A stretch of 64,000 nucleotides of DNA from Enterococcus pseudoavium NBRC 100491 (GTDB lineage: Bacteria; Bacillota; Bacilli; Lactobacillales; Enterococcaceae). The notes under the pieces are model-generated. The model searched no databases. It was not told the origin of the DNA and saw only the letters and a program-made list of their open reading frames with translations. The position numbers and the translations under genes were made by a program. Position 1 is the stretch's first letter. Every line of letters starts with the position of its first letter. The stretch spans positions 62,001-126,000 of the forward strand of contig NZ_BCQF01000004.1 of assembly GCF_001544295.1 (NCBI RefSeq). Reading direction: 5' to 3'. Positions 35,329 through 45,203 of the stretch are shown here, one piece after another.

Positions 35329-36261
35329 CTAATCCCTTAATTCTTTGCCGGTGATTTCCAAAAAGACATCATTCAGCGTCGCTTCTTGCGTGTGAATATT
35401 GGCATACATAATCTTTTCCGCTTCAAAATAATTTAAGATCGGCAATAGTGCTTGTGTTAACTCTTTTGTCGTTACTTGTAATAAACTATCCGCATATGTT
35501 ACTTCTAAGATAGCTGGAAAAGCTTGCAGGTCAGCAAGCTGCTCCGTTGTTAAACTAGGAACTTCAATGATTACTTTTTCATTTTCACGAACCATGCTTT
35601 TCAGTTGTTCTTTGCTTCCTTCAGCAATCACTTGTCCTTGATCAATAATCACGATATGATTGCATAAAATTTCAACTTCTTCCATGTAATGGGTCGTGTA
35701 AACGATTGTCGCTCCTTGCCGATTTAATTCTTTGATACTATCTAAAATTTTATTCCGACTTTGTGGATCAACTGCAACGGTCGGTTCATCTAGGAAGATT
35801 AATTCCGGTTTATGCACGATACCACACGCAATATTCAATCGCCGCTTCAGGCCGCCGCTTAATTGTTTAGGATAAAATTTGCGAAATTCTTCCAACCCGA
35901 CCAACTGGATAACTTCTTCCACATACTGTTTTCGCTTAGCTTTTTGCGGGATATATAAGCCGCAAAAATAGTTGATATTATCTACAACTGTTAATTCTTC
36001 AAATAGTGCGATTTCTTGTGGAACGACACCGATTTTTTGTTTGATTCCATATTTTTCCGGTCCCATCTCTTCGCCGAACAATTTAATCGAACCACGATCA
36101 TAGGTTAGCAGTGAGAGCATACAATTAATCGCGGTCGATTTTCCACTACCATTGGGACCTAACAATCCAAAAATATCTCCTTTTTTCACAGTTAAATCCA
36201 GATGATTCAATGCGATAAAGTCGCCATAACGTTTCACTAAGTTTTCTATTTCAATCAACAT
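35329..36261 (-). CDS. ABC transporter ATP-binding protein (ABC-2 exporter, DrrA/CcmA type)
   Basis: A 310-residue ATPase. Walker A GPNGSGKST, Q-loop VVPQE, signature LSGGLKRRL, Walker B LIFLDEPT and the switch His in TTHYMEE are all intact. The C-terminal ~80 residues form the extra domain of the DrrA group. The ATG at 36261 is used; a TTG two codons earlier is too close to the GGGG site. It leads a leftward operon with two permeases and diverges from the histidine kinase gene. Confidence 0.9.
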   Translation of the reverse strand: MLIEIENLVKRYGDFIALNHLDLTVKKGDIFGLLGPNGSGKSTAINCMLSLLTYDRGSIKLFGEEMGPEKYGIKQKIGVVPQEIALFEELTVVDNINYFCGLYIPQKAKRKQYVEEVIQLVGLEEFRKFYPKQLSGGLKRRLNIACGIVHKPELIFLDEPTVAVDPQSRNKILDSIKELNRQGATIVYTTHYMEEVEILCNHIVIIDQGQVIAEGSKEQLKSMVRENEKVIIEVPSLTTEQLADLQAFPAILEVTYADSLLQVTTKELTQALLPILNYFEAEKIMYANIHTQEATLNDVFLEITGKELRD

Positions 36262-36345
36262 CTGCAAAACCCCTTTTCCTTTTCTTCATACATTTACTAT
36301 AATAAAATTAGCAACTGCATCGTAGTGAGTTTGTGCCAATCATAG

Positions 36346-36361
36346 AATGACAAATGTCATT
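36346..36361. promoter_or_regulatory. palindrome between the ABC operon and the two-component genes
   Basis: Perfect inverted repeat AATGACA-AA-TGTCATT, roughly in the middle of the 206-bp gap between the divergent ABC ATPase and histidine kinase genes. It is the only clear palindrome there, and so is a candidate binding site for the NarL-type response regulator. Confidence 0.5.
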
Positions 36362-36467
36362 TTGTTGGTTTTACTTTTTATTTTAGGAAAAATGATATCT
36401 GTTATTGGCGTTGCCGATGAAACCTTTTTGATTTTTACAAGCAATTACTTTAATCTGAGGAGCCGTA

Positions 36468-37571
36468 ATGAAAAGCTTAAATAATTATTGGATCGATTTT
36501 TTATTTTTAGAACTGCTGGGCAGTTTATTGTTGTTCCACCAAGGATTTCAACCACAGATGGTCCTCTATCTGTTAGCCAGTGTTCTCTTGGTGGGACCAG
36601 CGTTATTGTTGTCAAAAATATTTAGTCAGCTAAGTATTGGGGGCTTAATCATTCTGAGTTTTCGCTGGCCTCAACTCCTCGTTTTTCTGCCCGCAAACTT
36701 GCGGATCGCTTGGCGAGAGGACATCCTTTGGGGCTGGTCATTGATTGTTCTAACAGTGCCGCTCATTCAATCCGCTCATTTTTCTTTGGCGGAATGCTTA
36801 TTGCTGGTTTGCTTAAATTGTTTTGCACTACTGCTGACATGGAGAGGGAAAAAACAGCAAACAATCCATGACGCACTACTGCAATTGAAAGATGACAGTT
36901 GGGAAAAACAAGAACTGCTAAAACAAAAAAATCATGAATTGATTCAATCTCAAGAAACCTTTATCGACTTAGAAATTTCCCAAGAGCGGAATCGGATCGC
37001 TCGCGATATCCACGACAATGTCGGCCACTTATTATCTAGCGCGATCATTCAATTAGGAGCTATTGAGGCGCTCAATCAAAATGACGTTCTAAAAATGCCC
37101 TTAAATCAGTTAAAGGCAACCATTCATACTGGGATGGATAATATTCGTGAGAGTGTCCATGATTTACATGAAACTTCTTTACCTTTTGAAAAGGGACTTG
37201 ATTTGCTGATTGCTGAATTTCAATTTTGTGAAGCTGAGGTAGTCGGAAAAATCCCTGCAAATTTGTCACAAGAACAAGAACGCACTTTATTGATGATTTT
37301 AAAAGAAGCTTTAGCCAATGTGATGAAACACAGTAATGCCACTAAAGTTACATTAACGTTTAGTGAACTGCCGGCCTTTTATCGGCTACAAATCTTAGAT
37401 AATGGCACGCTCACTAAAAAAACTGGAACTGGGATTGGCTTGAAAAGTATGAGACAACGAGTAGAACAAATCGGTGGGCAATTGCATCTTGCGCCAACTC
37501 CCGAGAATTATTTGATTCAAGTCGTTTTACCCAAGAAAGCACATTCGTCCCTTCATATCGCGCGTGATTGA
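36468..37571 (+). CDS. sensor histidine kinase, NarL-partner type (HisKA_3)
   Basis: A 367-residue kinase with four or five membrane segments in residues 10-125 and almost no outside domain, a coiled-coil linker (130-170), the HisKA_3 box ERNRIARDIHDNVGH with His182, and a short HATPase domain (ILKEALANVMKHSNA as N box; DNGTLTKKTGTGIGLKSM as G boxes). Membrane-embedded sensors of this kind often detect envelope stress or the state of a transporter. The gene diverges from the ABC-2 exporter and is followed by its response regulator. Confidence 0.9.
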   Translation: MKSLNNYWIDFLFLELLGSLLLFHQGFQPQMVLYLLASVLLVGPALLLSKIFSQLSIGGLIILSFRWPQLLVFLPANLRIAWREDILWGWSLIVLTVPLIQSAHFSLAECLLLVCLNCFALLLTWRGKKQQTIHDALLQLKDDSWEKQELLKQKNHELIQSQETFIDLEISQERNRIARDIHDNVGHLLSSAIIQLGAIEALNQNDVLKMPLNQLKATIHTGMDNIRESVHDLHETSLPFEKGLDLLIAEFQFCEAEVVGKIPANLSQEQERTLLMILKEALANVMKHSNATKVTLTFSELPAFYRLQILDNGTLTKKTGTGIGLKSMRQRVEQIGGQLHLAPTPENYLIQVVLPKKAHSSLHIARD

Positions 37572-37651
37572 AGAAGTCGCTCAAAACAGAAAGATACACC
37601 CAAACTACTGATGCATATCAACTGTAATCAGTCCAAATTAGGAGGAAAGCC

Positions 37652-38278
37652 ATGATTCGTGTTGTTGTGATTGACGATGATCCCTTAGTAACAGAATCCT
37701 TAAAAACCATTTTAGAGGTCTCTGAAGAAATCAAAGTTTTAGGAACGGGCCACTCTGCCACTGAGGCAGTAACACTGTACTTGCAAGAACGACCAGATGT
37801 ATTATTGACTGATATTCGCATGGGACAGAGTACTGGAATTGCTGCAGCCAAGGAAATCTTCAAACAAGTTCCTGAAGCCATCATTTTACTGCTGACAACT
37901 TTTTCTGATGATGAATACATTTGTGAGGCCTTGCAAATTGGCGTAAAAGGTTATCTGATCAAGCAAGACTTGGCTAGCATTGTCCCGGCGATCAAAGCCG
38001 TTTATAACGGACAGACGGTCTTCGGGACTGAGATTGCTGGTAAGCTTGCTTCAATCTTAACCGATCATTCTCCCCGCAAGTCAGCCCCCGTTCAGTTAAC
38101 TGAACGGCAAGAAAGTATTTTAATCGCAGTTGCCTCTGGAAAAAATAATAAAGAAATCGCTCAAGAACTATTTTTAAGCGAAGGAACGGTTCGTAATAAT
38201 ATCAGTCAGTTATTGGAAAAATTAGCCGTGCGCGACCGGACACAGCTCGCGATTTTCTATTACCAAGAATATAAATAA
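37652..38278 (+). CDS. NarL/LuxR family response regulator
   Basis: A 208-residue regulator: receiver domain with the acidic pocket (VIDDDP), phosphoacceptor Asp54 in LLTDIRMG, Thr in LLTTF and Lys in GYLIKQD; then a LuxR HTH (residues about 143-205, LTERQESIL...NKEIAQELFLSEGTVRNN). It starts 80 bp after the kinase gene, behind AGGAGG. Likely target: the neighbouring ABC-2 operon (inference). Confidence 0.93.
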   Translation: MIRVVVIDDDPLVTESLKTILEVSEEIKVLGTGHSATEAVTLYLQERPDVLLTDIRMGQSTGIAAAKEIFKQVPEAIILLLTTFSDDEYICEALQIGVKGYLIKQDLASIVPAIKAVYNGQTVFGTEIAGKLASILTDHSPRKSAPVQLTERQESILIAVASGKNNKEIAQELFLSEGTVRNNISQLLEKLAVRDRTQLAIFYYQEYK

Positions 38279-38315
38279 AACTACGCATGTCTGAAATGAC
38301 ATGCGTAGTTTTATT
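38277..38315. terminator. bidirectional terminator between the response regulator gene and dltD
   Basis: A 15-bp perfect stem (38277-38291 with 38298-38312) flanked by A and T runs; used from both sides by convergent genes. Confidence 0.92.
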
Positions 38316-39576
38316 TAATCGTAGTTGGGTTCATTTCTTGCCAAGCTTTACTCAAGAAATAGTCATTATTGATTTTATAATTTTCAGCTTGTGACTTTTC
38401 TCCTTTCAAAAAAGGAGCAATTTTTCTATCAGCTAATAACCAACCTTTCCAGCCTAAATGAATCGTATCTTGCATGAAGTAAGGCGTGTTTTGCTGATTC
38501 GTATAATCTGCAATATTAGTAAAACCTTGCGCAGTTAATTGATACTTGATTTTACTTGAAAACTGCTGCAGCATTTCGTCTGAAAGTCCGGTGAATTTTG
38601 CCCAGCGACCATTAACAGGGGGAATAATGAAGAGTGCGTCTGTATGCTTCTTCGCTAATTGATCTAGAGCTAATTGGAAATCAGAGAATTCTGGCGAATA
38701 GCGATAATCCCAGTCTTTTTGAGAATCAGCCAGCATATTCAGATGAGGCTTGATCCGTCGATGATAAAAACGTTGCTGAATCCCAAATTGATTTCCTCGC
38801 GTCGCCGCTTTTCCTAAATGATTGGCTAATCTATTTAATTCATGCTGATCATATTGGTCAGGCAATTCTTTCGCCGCATGATCAATCGCAGCTTGCTTGC
38901 TGATCATGCCAATCGTACTAAATAATTCGTCTTCACGCGCCAGCATATTTAATTTTAATTTGCTAAACGTCAGATCGGTTTGATCTGGTAATTTTCCATC
39001 CATTACTGCATTCAGCATGCGCTCTAACCGTTCATCTTTTCTTACCACTCCATAATGGGCCAAACGTTGAGCGAAATATTGATCGCTAGCTTGGATTTTT
39101 TTTAAATGCAACAGCCAATTCAAGGTTTGTTCAGGGGAGTAATAGGCATCAAAATAATCACGTTTGATCCCTTCTTTTACAAACCATTGCGGTGAAATGA
39201 TAAAAACAACCTTTCGATTCTTTAATTCATTTCCTAACGATTGCATCATCATAAATTGTGTCAACGATTGCGTTCCCGGTGCTCCCATTAAAAAGGGGGT
39301 ATAGTCACGCTTGTATTTTTCAGCTAAAACGGATGGGTGAAAAGGACTGATTCGACTCAATTCTGAAGAACCAAAAAACGGTACATAGTTATCGGTACTT
39401 AGGGCGTCTTTTGTAATACTGTTTCCTCGTAAAACATTTCCCGCCATCGAACTAGAAGCTGCTTTGATCAGCTTTGGATCATTGCTGTTAATTTTGAATG
39501 GTGAGAAAAACAGAAGAACCAATAAAACTGCCGCCAAAAGAATCGGCCCAAAGATACCGAGAAGTTTCTTTTTCAT
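38311..39576 (-). CDS. dltD: D-alanyl transfer protein DltD
   Basis: A 421-residue, membrane-anchored protein needed to place D-alanine on teichoic acids outside the cell. One N-terminal membrane segment (residues 8-26) precedes an SGNH-like domain with the Ser in FFGSSELSR and the Asp/His pair in [12 protein letters not shown]. The ATG overlaps the dltC stop by four bases. Loss of this operon generally raises sensitivity to cationic peptides (family knowledge). Confidence 0.95.
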   Translation of the reverse strand: MKKKLLGIFGPILLAAVLLVLLFFSPFKINSNDPKLIKAASSSMAGNVLRGNSITKDALSTDNYVPFFGSSELSRISPFHPSVLAEKYKRDYTPFLMGAPGTQSLTQFMMMQSLGNELKNRKVVFIISPQWFVKEGIKRDYFDAYYSPEQTLNWLLHLKKIQASDQYFAQRLAHYGVVRKDERLERMLNAVMDGKLPDQTDLTFSKLKLNMLAREDELFSTIGMISKQAAIDHAAKELPDQYDQHELNRLANHLGKAATRGNQFGIQQRFYHRRIKPHLNMLADSQKDWDYRYSPEFSDFQLALDQLAKKHTDALFIIPPVNGRWAKFTGLSDEMLQQFSSKIKYQLTAQGFTNIADYTNQQNTPYFMQDTIHLGWKGWLLADRKIAPFLKGEKSQAENYKINNDYFLSKAWQEMNPTTIK

Positions 39577-39809
39577 TGGGCTTGCAGGGCCTTCACTTGT
39601 TCAATGATTTTGTTCGGTGTATTCCATTGAGCGCGGTCAAACTCTGATACTGGAACTTGTACATCTAATTGTCCTTCGATTTCAACTAATAGTTGAACAG
39701 TTGCTAATGAATCCATCAAGCCTTCTTCAAATAAATCAACATCCGGATTATCTCTAACTTCATCTGTTCCTGTAATATCTTCTAAAATGCTAAATAATGT
39801 ATCTTCCAT
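39573..39809 (-). CDS. dltC: D-alanine carrier protein DltC
   Basis: A 78-residue acyl-carrier-like protein with the phosphopantetheine Ser in [11 protein letters not shown]. DltA loads it with D-alanine; DltB and DltD use it. GGAG site eight bases upstream of the ATG. It is separated from dltB by an unusually long 179-bp gap. Confidence 0.96.
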   Translation of the reverse strand: MEDTLFSILEDITGTDEVRDNPDVDLFEEGLMDSLATVQLLVEIEGQLDVQVPVSEFDRAQWNTPNKIIEQVKALQAQ

Positions 39810-39988
39810 GTTACTCGCTCCATTTCGTTTTTATTTTTTGTCAATGCATAATTAGTCCGCTCATATTTAAAGAATCATTTTTTAAAAACTCAAAATAATT
39901 CTATTTTCGTACGCATACCATCCGGCTAAACAGTTCACACCTTATTCTGTATCCAAATCATTACATCAGTTTGAACTTTAACAAACGG
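39810..39988 (-). other. 179-bp gap between dltB and dltC
   Basis: Genes in dlt operons are normally close or overlapping, as the others here are. This gap has no open frame of note. It contains an inverted repeat (TCCGGCT at the dltB end, AGCCGGA about 65 bp further along the minus strand) and AT-rich sequence before dltC. It could hold an internal promoter or an RNA element; none is clear enough to name. Confidence 0.4.
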
Positions 39989-41203
39989 CTAAAAGCCGGA
40001 CTGGCAAAACCATAATTTATCCAAGAAGCCTGAAAAAATCAAAAAGCTCAAGCAGACTGCGTTAAAGGTTAAGAAAACTGCCAATGCATGAGTAAACTTA
40101 TTCGATGGAATTTCTTGCTTATGTTTTTTCTTAAAGCGCAACCAGGCATCGGTCAAACAAATCAAGGCTGCATGGTAAAAACCATATAAAATGTAATACC
40201 ACGTCAACCCGTGCCAGAGACCCATGATTAAGAATAGGGCGAAATAGCCCACATTAGAGGCTACGATCCGGCTTTTGAAGGTTTTCTTTTTGATCAAAGC
40301 AAACATCAAACGCATATAGATGTAATCGCGGAACCAGAAAGACAAGGTCATATGCCAACGATTCCAGAACTCTTTGATATTCCATGATAGAAATGGTTTA
40401 TTAAAGTTTTTGGGAGTGTTATACCCCATTAGTTTACTAGTACCGACGGCAAACAAGCTGTAACCGGCAAAATCAAAGAATAGATACATACTATACACAT
40501 ACATATAACCTACTAAGCCCCAAGAAATCCCACCATGATGCATCGCCAGCCGATCCATAATTGGCAGCAAAACTTGACCAAAATAATAACCAATGATGAA
40601 CTTATATAAAAAACCAACAAAGAGATCGTGAACACCCGCCCCTAATAAATCAACGTATTCTTCTGGTGTAGGCGGATTTTTCAAGTCTTTTTCAAAGCGG
40701 CGATAACGATCGATCGGTCCTGATGAGATCGTTGGGAAAAACAATAAGAACTTGATGTAGTTCAACGGACGGTATTCCTTAATCATGCCATCGCGCATTT
40801 CCATAATGATTTGTACCGATTTAAAGGTCAGATATGAAATTCCCAGAAAACCTAAAACAGAGTTCTGACCACTCAGAAATGGCGTAACCTTCACAAAAAT
40901 CAAGGGAACAATACTTAAGAACACCGCAAAGTAAAAGACATTGGCTTGATTCTTATTTTTACGGTACTGATGATAGCTCCAAACTAAAAGGCTTTGAAAG
41001 ATTACGTAACCAATCAGCGCTAACCCTTGATGATAATCTTTTCCTCCAAAGGAGATATAGAGAAAAAATAGCGTGATTAGTGATTGATACCAATCGATTC
41101 GTTTGCCACGAATCAGCAAACTTAAAACCAACGGCAACAAGGTCACGAATAAAATAATGAAATAAATTGGAGAGGCATAAGGCACCATGTGAGGGATCAG
41201 CAT
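39989..41203 (-). CDS. dltB: D-alanyl-lipoteichoic acid acyltransferase DltB (MBOAT)
   Basis: A 404-residue membrane-bound O-acyltransferase with about eleven membrane segments. The catalytic His lies in GLWHGLTWYY, and NRWHMTLSFWFRDYIY is the usual second motif. It takes D-alanine from DltC and passes it outwards. Its ATG overlaps the dltA stop by one base, with GAGGTGA upstream. Confidence 0.96.
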   Translation of the reverse strand: MLIPHMVPYASPIYFIILFVTLLPLVLSLLIRGKRIDWYQSLITLFFLYISFGGKDYHQGLALIGYVIFQSLLVWSYHQYRKNKNQANVFYFAVFLSIVPLIFVKVTPFLSGQNSVLGFLGISYLTFKSVQIIMEMRDGMIKEYRPLNYIKFLLFFPTISSGPIDRYRRFEKDLKNPPTPEEYVDLLGAGVHDLFVGFLYKFIIGYYFGQVLLPIMDRLAMHHGGISWGLVGYMYVYSMYLFFDFAGYSLFAVGTSKLMGYNTPKNFNKPFLSWNIKEFWNRWHMTLSFWFRDYIYMRLMFALIKKKTFKSRIVASNVGYFALFLIMGLWHGLTWYYILYGFYHAALICLTDAWLRFKKKHKQEIPSNKFTHALAVFLTFNAVCLSFLIFSGFLDKLWFCQSGF

Positions 41204-42714
41204 TAGCGATTCACCTCAGCAATCAGTCTTTTACGATCAATCTTTCCATTTACGGTTCGTGGTAATTGATCGACGTAAACAAATTTTTGCGGGATCATGT
41301 ATTCCATGACTCCTCCAGCTAATTCTGCTTTAATGGCTTTCGTCAATTGGTACGCTTTTTCAAAATCATTGTCATTCGCAACGACATAGGCCACTAATTG
41401 TTGGACTTTGTGATTTTGATATTTCGGTACAACCGTCGCTTGCTTCACATAGGCGACCTTTTCTAAATGATGATCAATATCTTCTAACTCGATTCGAAAA
41501 CCATGCAATTTAATTTGAAAATCGATCCGTCCTTCGTAAAGTAACAACCCCCCCGTCGTCAAACGACCGGCATCACCAGTCCGGTAAGCAGGCCTCCCCT
41601 CAATTTCGAAAAAGGCTGCTGCCGTTTTTTGGGGATTGTGTAGATAACCTTTTGAAACACTGGGTCCTTTGATAATAATCTCCCCGGCTACACCGGCTGG
41701 AACTTCTTGCTTTTCATCGTAGATCAAGACTTCGGTATCATCTTTAACATAGCCGATTGGCACACGATCATACTCAGCTAAAACTTCTGAAGTTACTTCT
41801 ATTTGCGTCATCGCAACCGTTGCTTCCGTTGGACCATACGTATTAAAAATTCTTGCATTTGGAAAACGGTGAATTAATTCTTCGGCCGTTTTACGGGTCA
41901 ATTCTTCCCCACAAAATTGAAAGATTTTTAAAGATGGTACATGTTTCTCATCAAAAGTTTTCTCCATCAAACAAATGTCCATAAAAGACGGCGTCGATAC
42001 CCAAACATCTAAGTCTAACTTAGGCAAATATTCGAATAATTTTCTAAAATCATTGATTACTGCTTTTTCCATTGGAATCAACGTCCCACCACTGCACAGT
42101 GCTGGATAGACACTCATAACAGATAAGTCAAAGGAGTACGGTGCTTGCGATAAGAAGCGCATCCCTGTCTGAATGCCAAAATCCTGCAGATCCCAATTTG
42201 TAAAGCTCAAGAGATTTTCATGACTGATCTGAACGCCTTTTGGTACACCCGTCGTGCCAGAAGTGAAAATAATATAGAATGTATCGTCAGCAATAACCGG
42301 TTGTAAATCGGCCTTTCCCTGCTCATTTGTAAAGATCTCAGCCAACTCAGCCGGTGTTACCACTGGAAGTTCAACCTTAATTTCCTCTGGCCAAGGCAAA
42401 ACACTCACGATCATGGCCGGTTGCGCAACTTCTAAAATCAATTGAATGCGATCTAGTGGTGTATTTGACTCGATTGGAATATAGGCATGTCCACTTTTGG
42501 CAGCTCCCAAAAAACTTGCAATCATTTCAAACTCCAGTTCACCAAATACAATAATCGGAGTTTTAGCAGTAATTGTTTTAGTCAGATATTGAGCTAAGTT
42601 GTCTGACCATTGACGTAACGTGTGATAACTGAAACGGTCTGTTTCTGATTGATAGGCAATTGCTTCGGGTCGGTCACTTGCCCATTGATCAATTGCTTTA
42701 ATGATATTTTTCAT
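41203..42714 (-). CDS. dltA: D-alanine--D-alanyl carrier protein ligase DltA
   Basis: A 503-residue adenylating enzyme that activates D-alanine and loads DltC. Core motifs: FTSGTTGVPKGV (P-loop), FNTYGPTEATV, YRTGDAG and the C-terminal catalytic Lys in PRTVNGKIDRKRL. Full length. It follows dltX by 39 bp and is coupled to dltB. Confidence 0.97.
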   Translation of the reverse strand: MKNIIKAIDQWASDRPEAIAYQSETDRFSYHTLRQWSDNLAQYLTKTITAKTPIIVFGELEFEMIASFLGAAKSGHAYIPIESNTPLDRIQLILEVAQPAMIVSVLPWPEEIKVELPVVTPAELAEIFTNEQGKADLQPVIADDTFYIIFTSGTTGVPKGVQISHENLLSFTNWDLQDFGIQTGMRFLSQAPYSFDLSVMSVYPALCSGGTLIPMEKAVINDFRKLFEYLPKLDLDVWVSTPSFMDICLMEKTFDEKHVPSLKIFQFCGEELTRKTAEELIHRFPNARIFNTYGPTEATVAMTQIEVTSEVLAEYDRVPIGYVKDDTEVLIYDEKQEVPAGVAGEIIIKGPSVSKGYLHNPQKTAAAFFEIEGRPAYRTGDAGRLTTGGLLLYEGRIDFQIKLHGFRIELEDIDHHLEKVAYVKQATVVPKYQNHKVQQLVAYVVANDNDFEKAYQLTKAIKAELAGGVMEYMIPQKFVYVDQLPRTVNGKIDRKRLIAEVNR

Positions 42715-42753
42715 GACTACCCCCTCATTCTTGGTAAAATAAATCCTTCTCGT

Positions 42754-42903
42754 CTAAAATTCATTGTAAATAAAGTTGCCACCTTGAATACTTTTATAAT
42801 GGTATAAATAAATCAGTATCAAGAGAATGACAAAGTAAAAAATCGTCTTCCCAATGAAGCTTAACCAATCGCGAGTCGTCGGACCCTTTAAAAAATCTTT
42901 CAT
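42754..42903 (-). CDS. dltX: teichoic acid D-Ala incorporation-associated protein DltX
   Basis: A 49-residue protein with one membrane segment (residues about 18-36) and the conserved C-terminal end GNFIYNEF that defines DltX and is thought to act in the active site of the D-alanylation complex. The ATG at 42903 has AGAGAGGG upstream. First gene of the dlt operon. Confidence 0.92.
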   Translation of the reverse strand: MKDFLKGPTTRDWLSFIGKTIFYFVILLILIYLYHYKSIQGGNFIYNEF

Positions 42904-43149
42904 CCAAGTGCCCTCTCTTTTTCTTTTATTGATTAGTATTATAGAACGACTCAAAAAATCTACCACCGATTGCTCTTACATAGACCGCTTTCAAACGAAC
43001 AGTTTTGTCACACGCTTGATAAACATTGTCTTTCCCGCATTTTCTTTGGGCGTTTTGCTGGCACCTAGCAAATCAGTTTATAATTCAGTTAAGGAGAATT
43101 TTCTACTTTGCTCCTGTTAATCAGCTTTCAGCGGCTTAGTTCTGAGCAA
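42904..43149 (-). promoter_or_regulatory. upstream region of the dlt operon
   Basis: The dlt promoter must lie here. A TATAAT is present on the minus strand at 42947-42952 but without a good -35 at the right distance. No gene is supported in this gap. Confidence 0.4.
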
Positions 43150-43150
43150 A

Positions 43151-43186
43151 AAAAGACTATACCAAATTTTCTGGTATAGTCTTTCG
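43151..43186 (-). terminator. terminator of the Bce-type ABC operon
   Basis: A 13-bp perfect stem (43152-43164 with 43172-43184) followed by T residues on the minus strand. Confidence 0.9.
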
Positions 43187-43190
43187 CTCT

Positions 43191-45203
43191 TTATAAGAGT
43201 TTCTTCTGATAAATATTCGTTATCCAATAGAATAAAGCATAGACAATTAACATCAATCCACAAAATAAGTAAACAAAACCATAGTTAGCATTTTTAGCAA
43301 TATGTGAAAAAACTGATATTGCTAAGATACTATGAATCAACGCTAATATTGCCGGATTAAAGAACACCACGCGATTTTCATGACTAATTTCGCGGGAAAT
43401 GACTTTATCTGGGATTCCCATGTGTTGCAACAAACGATATTGTTTACGTTTCTGCTTGAATTCTGACACCTGTCGCAAAGTCACCATACTGGCGGTTGTA
43501 ATAATAAACGTCGTGGTCACAAAAGTTACTACGAACAATACCAAACCCAAGCTACTGCGGGTTGAACGATAAATTTCTTGAAAAGAAGTATATTCTGAGC
43601 GATAAATCGTTGCCTGTTCATCCTTCCCGTCTTCTCCTTCGACTATTTCTCCAACGATCTGGTGATTTTTCCAAGCTAGATTATAATGGATCGGATAAGC
43701 CCAATCCCCTTTTAAATTTTCATGAACCAACTGATTCAATTGATTCTCAAAACGTTTTTCAACGTCAATCGCTTCAATCGTATAGGAAATACCAGGGATC
43801 GCTTTAAATGTGTCATCGGAAACGACAATCAGACTCGTACCGTAACGTAAATTCATGTCCCCAAAAAAATTGGGATGAATTTTTTGGACCTTTAGTTCGC
43901 CTTGTTTTAAGTTAATAATTTTACTGTAGCGTGTGTAATCATTTAAATAGCGCTGATAAGAACTTAGAACCACCGTTGAATCAGCTGAATTTAAGTGAAT
44001 ATCCGGTAAGGTCGAATTCATTTTTTGAAAAGCGCGATAATCTGAAAGAGCAACTAAGTCCATGATTTCCGGTTCAGAGTTGGTTCCTTCTCCGGAAATT
44101 TCCACGCTTTGTTTCGCCGGGATTGCTTTAAAATGCAAGGATTGCCGTTGATACGGTAACGTCTTTTGTAGCTTTGTGGCAAACTTCTGATAACTTTCTT
44201 GTGTAATCAACAATGAAGTCGGAGCGATTTCATTGACTGAACGCATCTCCAACGAAACTACTGTTGCCATTCCGCCTAAAATTGCCAAAGCTAAACCCAA
44301 TGCAACGGTGATCGAGCCAAAAAAACGCCATTCGCTAAACAGGCGCAATTGCCATTCACTTCTTGACAGGACACCAAGATTTCTAATTAATCGCTTAGGC
44401 CGATAGGAATTGTACCAGCGGAGTGTAAAAGCAAAAAAAAGATAGCTTCCTATCACACATAATAAAAAAATACTGCCCATCAACAGAGCATTTCCTTTTA
44501 CTAAACCGAAATAGTCACTCACTCTTCTGGCAAACATAATATAGGCGGCGGCGATTCCCCAGCCGCTTAAAAGAAACAGCGCTCCAACAACTCCCATTAC
44601 CTTTTGCCAGAGGGGCAATTCCATCGCTTGAACCTTCCGTAACGACTGCTTTTTTAAATGCGAGAATTTATAACCTGAGACTAGCCACAAAATCTGACAG
44701 GAAACAACGACTAGAATGAAAAGAACCACCAGTCCTGTGACTATCACTGCATCGGTCGAAAAGAAAAAGTGGACTTGCAATGGAAGATCCATCGCCTTGA
44801 CTAAGATCATACTAAATAGTTTCGACAATAAGACCCCTAGTCCGATTCCCACTCCAAAAGAAAAAATGCCGATAAAGAAAATCTCCATAATAAACCATAA
44901 ACAGATCTGATAATAATTCAAGCCATATAAATGAAAGATACTGATATCTTTGCGGCGATTCTCAATAAAAAAACGATTCGTATTTGCCATAAAGAACAAC
45001 AGGATTAATACAACAGCAAAACTTCCAAAGCCTAACATTCCGACCAGCTGAGTATTTTTCCCAGCACTGCGGATCAAAGGCTGTTCATAAGTCATTGCCG
45101 TAAAGGAATAATAGACCATTACTGCAAAAATCAAGCTGAAGAAAAAAACCAAATAATTTGATAACTGCTTCTTAAAGCCGCGCCAAATGATCTTAATCAG
45201 CAT
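43191..45203 (-). CDS. FtsX-like ABC permease of the BceB type
   Basis: A 670-residue permease of the peptide-antibiotic resistance type: ten membrane segments in the 4+... order expected (first at residues 16-36, further pairs to about residue 320), a large outside domain of about 220 residues (320-545), and a final set of membrane segments. The ATG at 45203 lies within the end of the ATPase gene and has GGAGGTGG upstream. BceAB-type transporters remove cell-wall antibiotics such as bacitracin or lantibiotics and can signal to a kinase; no such kinase gene is next to it, and the substrate is not known. Confidence 0.87.
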   Translation of the reverse strand: MLIKIIWRGFKKQLSNYLVFFFSLIFAVMVYYSFTAMTYEQPLIRSAGKNTQLVGMLGFGSFAVVLILLFFMANTNRFFIENRRKDISIFHLYGLNYYQICLWFIMEIFFIGIFSFGVGIGLGVLLSKLFSMILVKAMDLPLQVHFFFSTDAVIVTGLVVLFILVVVSCQILWLVSGYKFSHLKKQSLRKVQAMELPLWQKVMGVVGALFLLSGWGIAAAYIMFARRVSDYFGLVKGNALLMGSIFLLCVIGSYLFFAFTLRWYNSYRPKRLIRNLGVLSRSEWQLRLFSEWRFFGSITVALGLALAILGGMATVVSLEMRSVNEIAPTSLLITQESYQKFATKLQKTLPYQRQSLHFKAIPAKQSVEISGEGTNSEPEIMDLVALSDYRAFQKMNSTLPDIHLNSADSTVVLSSYQRYLNDYTRYSKIINLKQGELKVQKIHPNFFGDMNLRYGTSLIVVSDDTFKAIPGISYTIEAIDVEKRFENQLNQLVHENLKGDWAYPIHYNLAWKNHQIVGEIVEGEDGKDEQATIYRSEYTSFQEIYRSTRSSLGLVLFVVTFVTTTFIITTASMVTLRQVSEFKQKRKQYRLLQHMGIPDKVISREISHENRVVFFNPAILALIHSILAISVFSHIAKNANYGFVYLFCGLMLIVYALFYWITNIYQKKLL

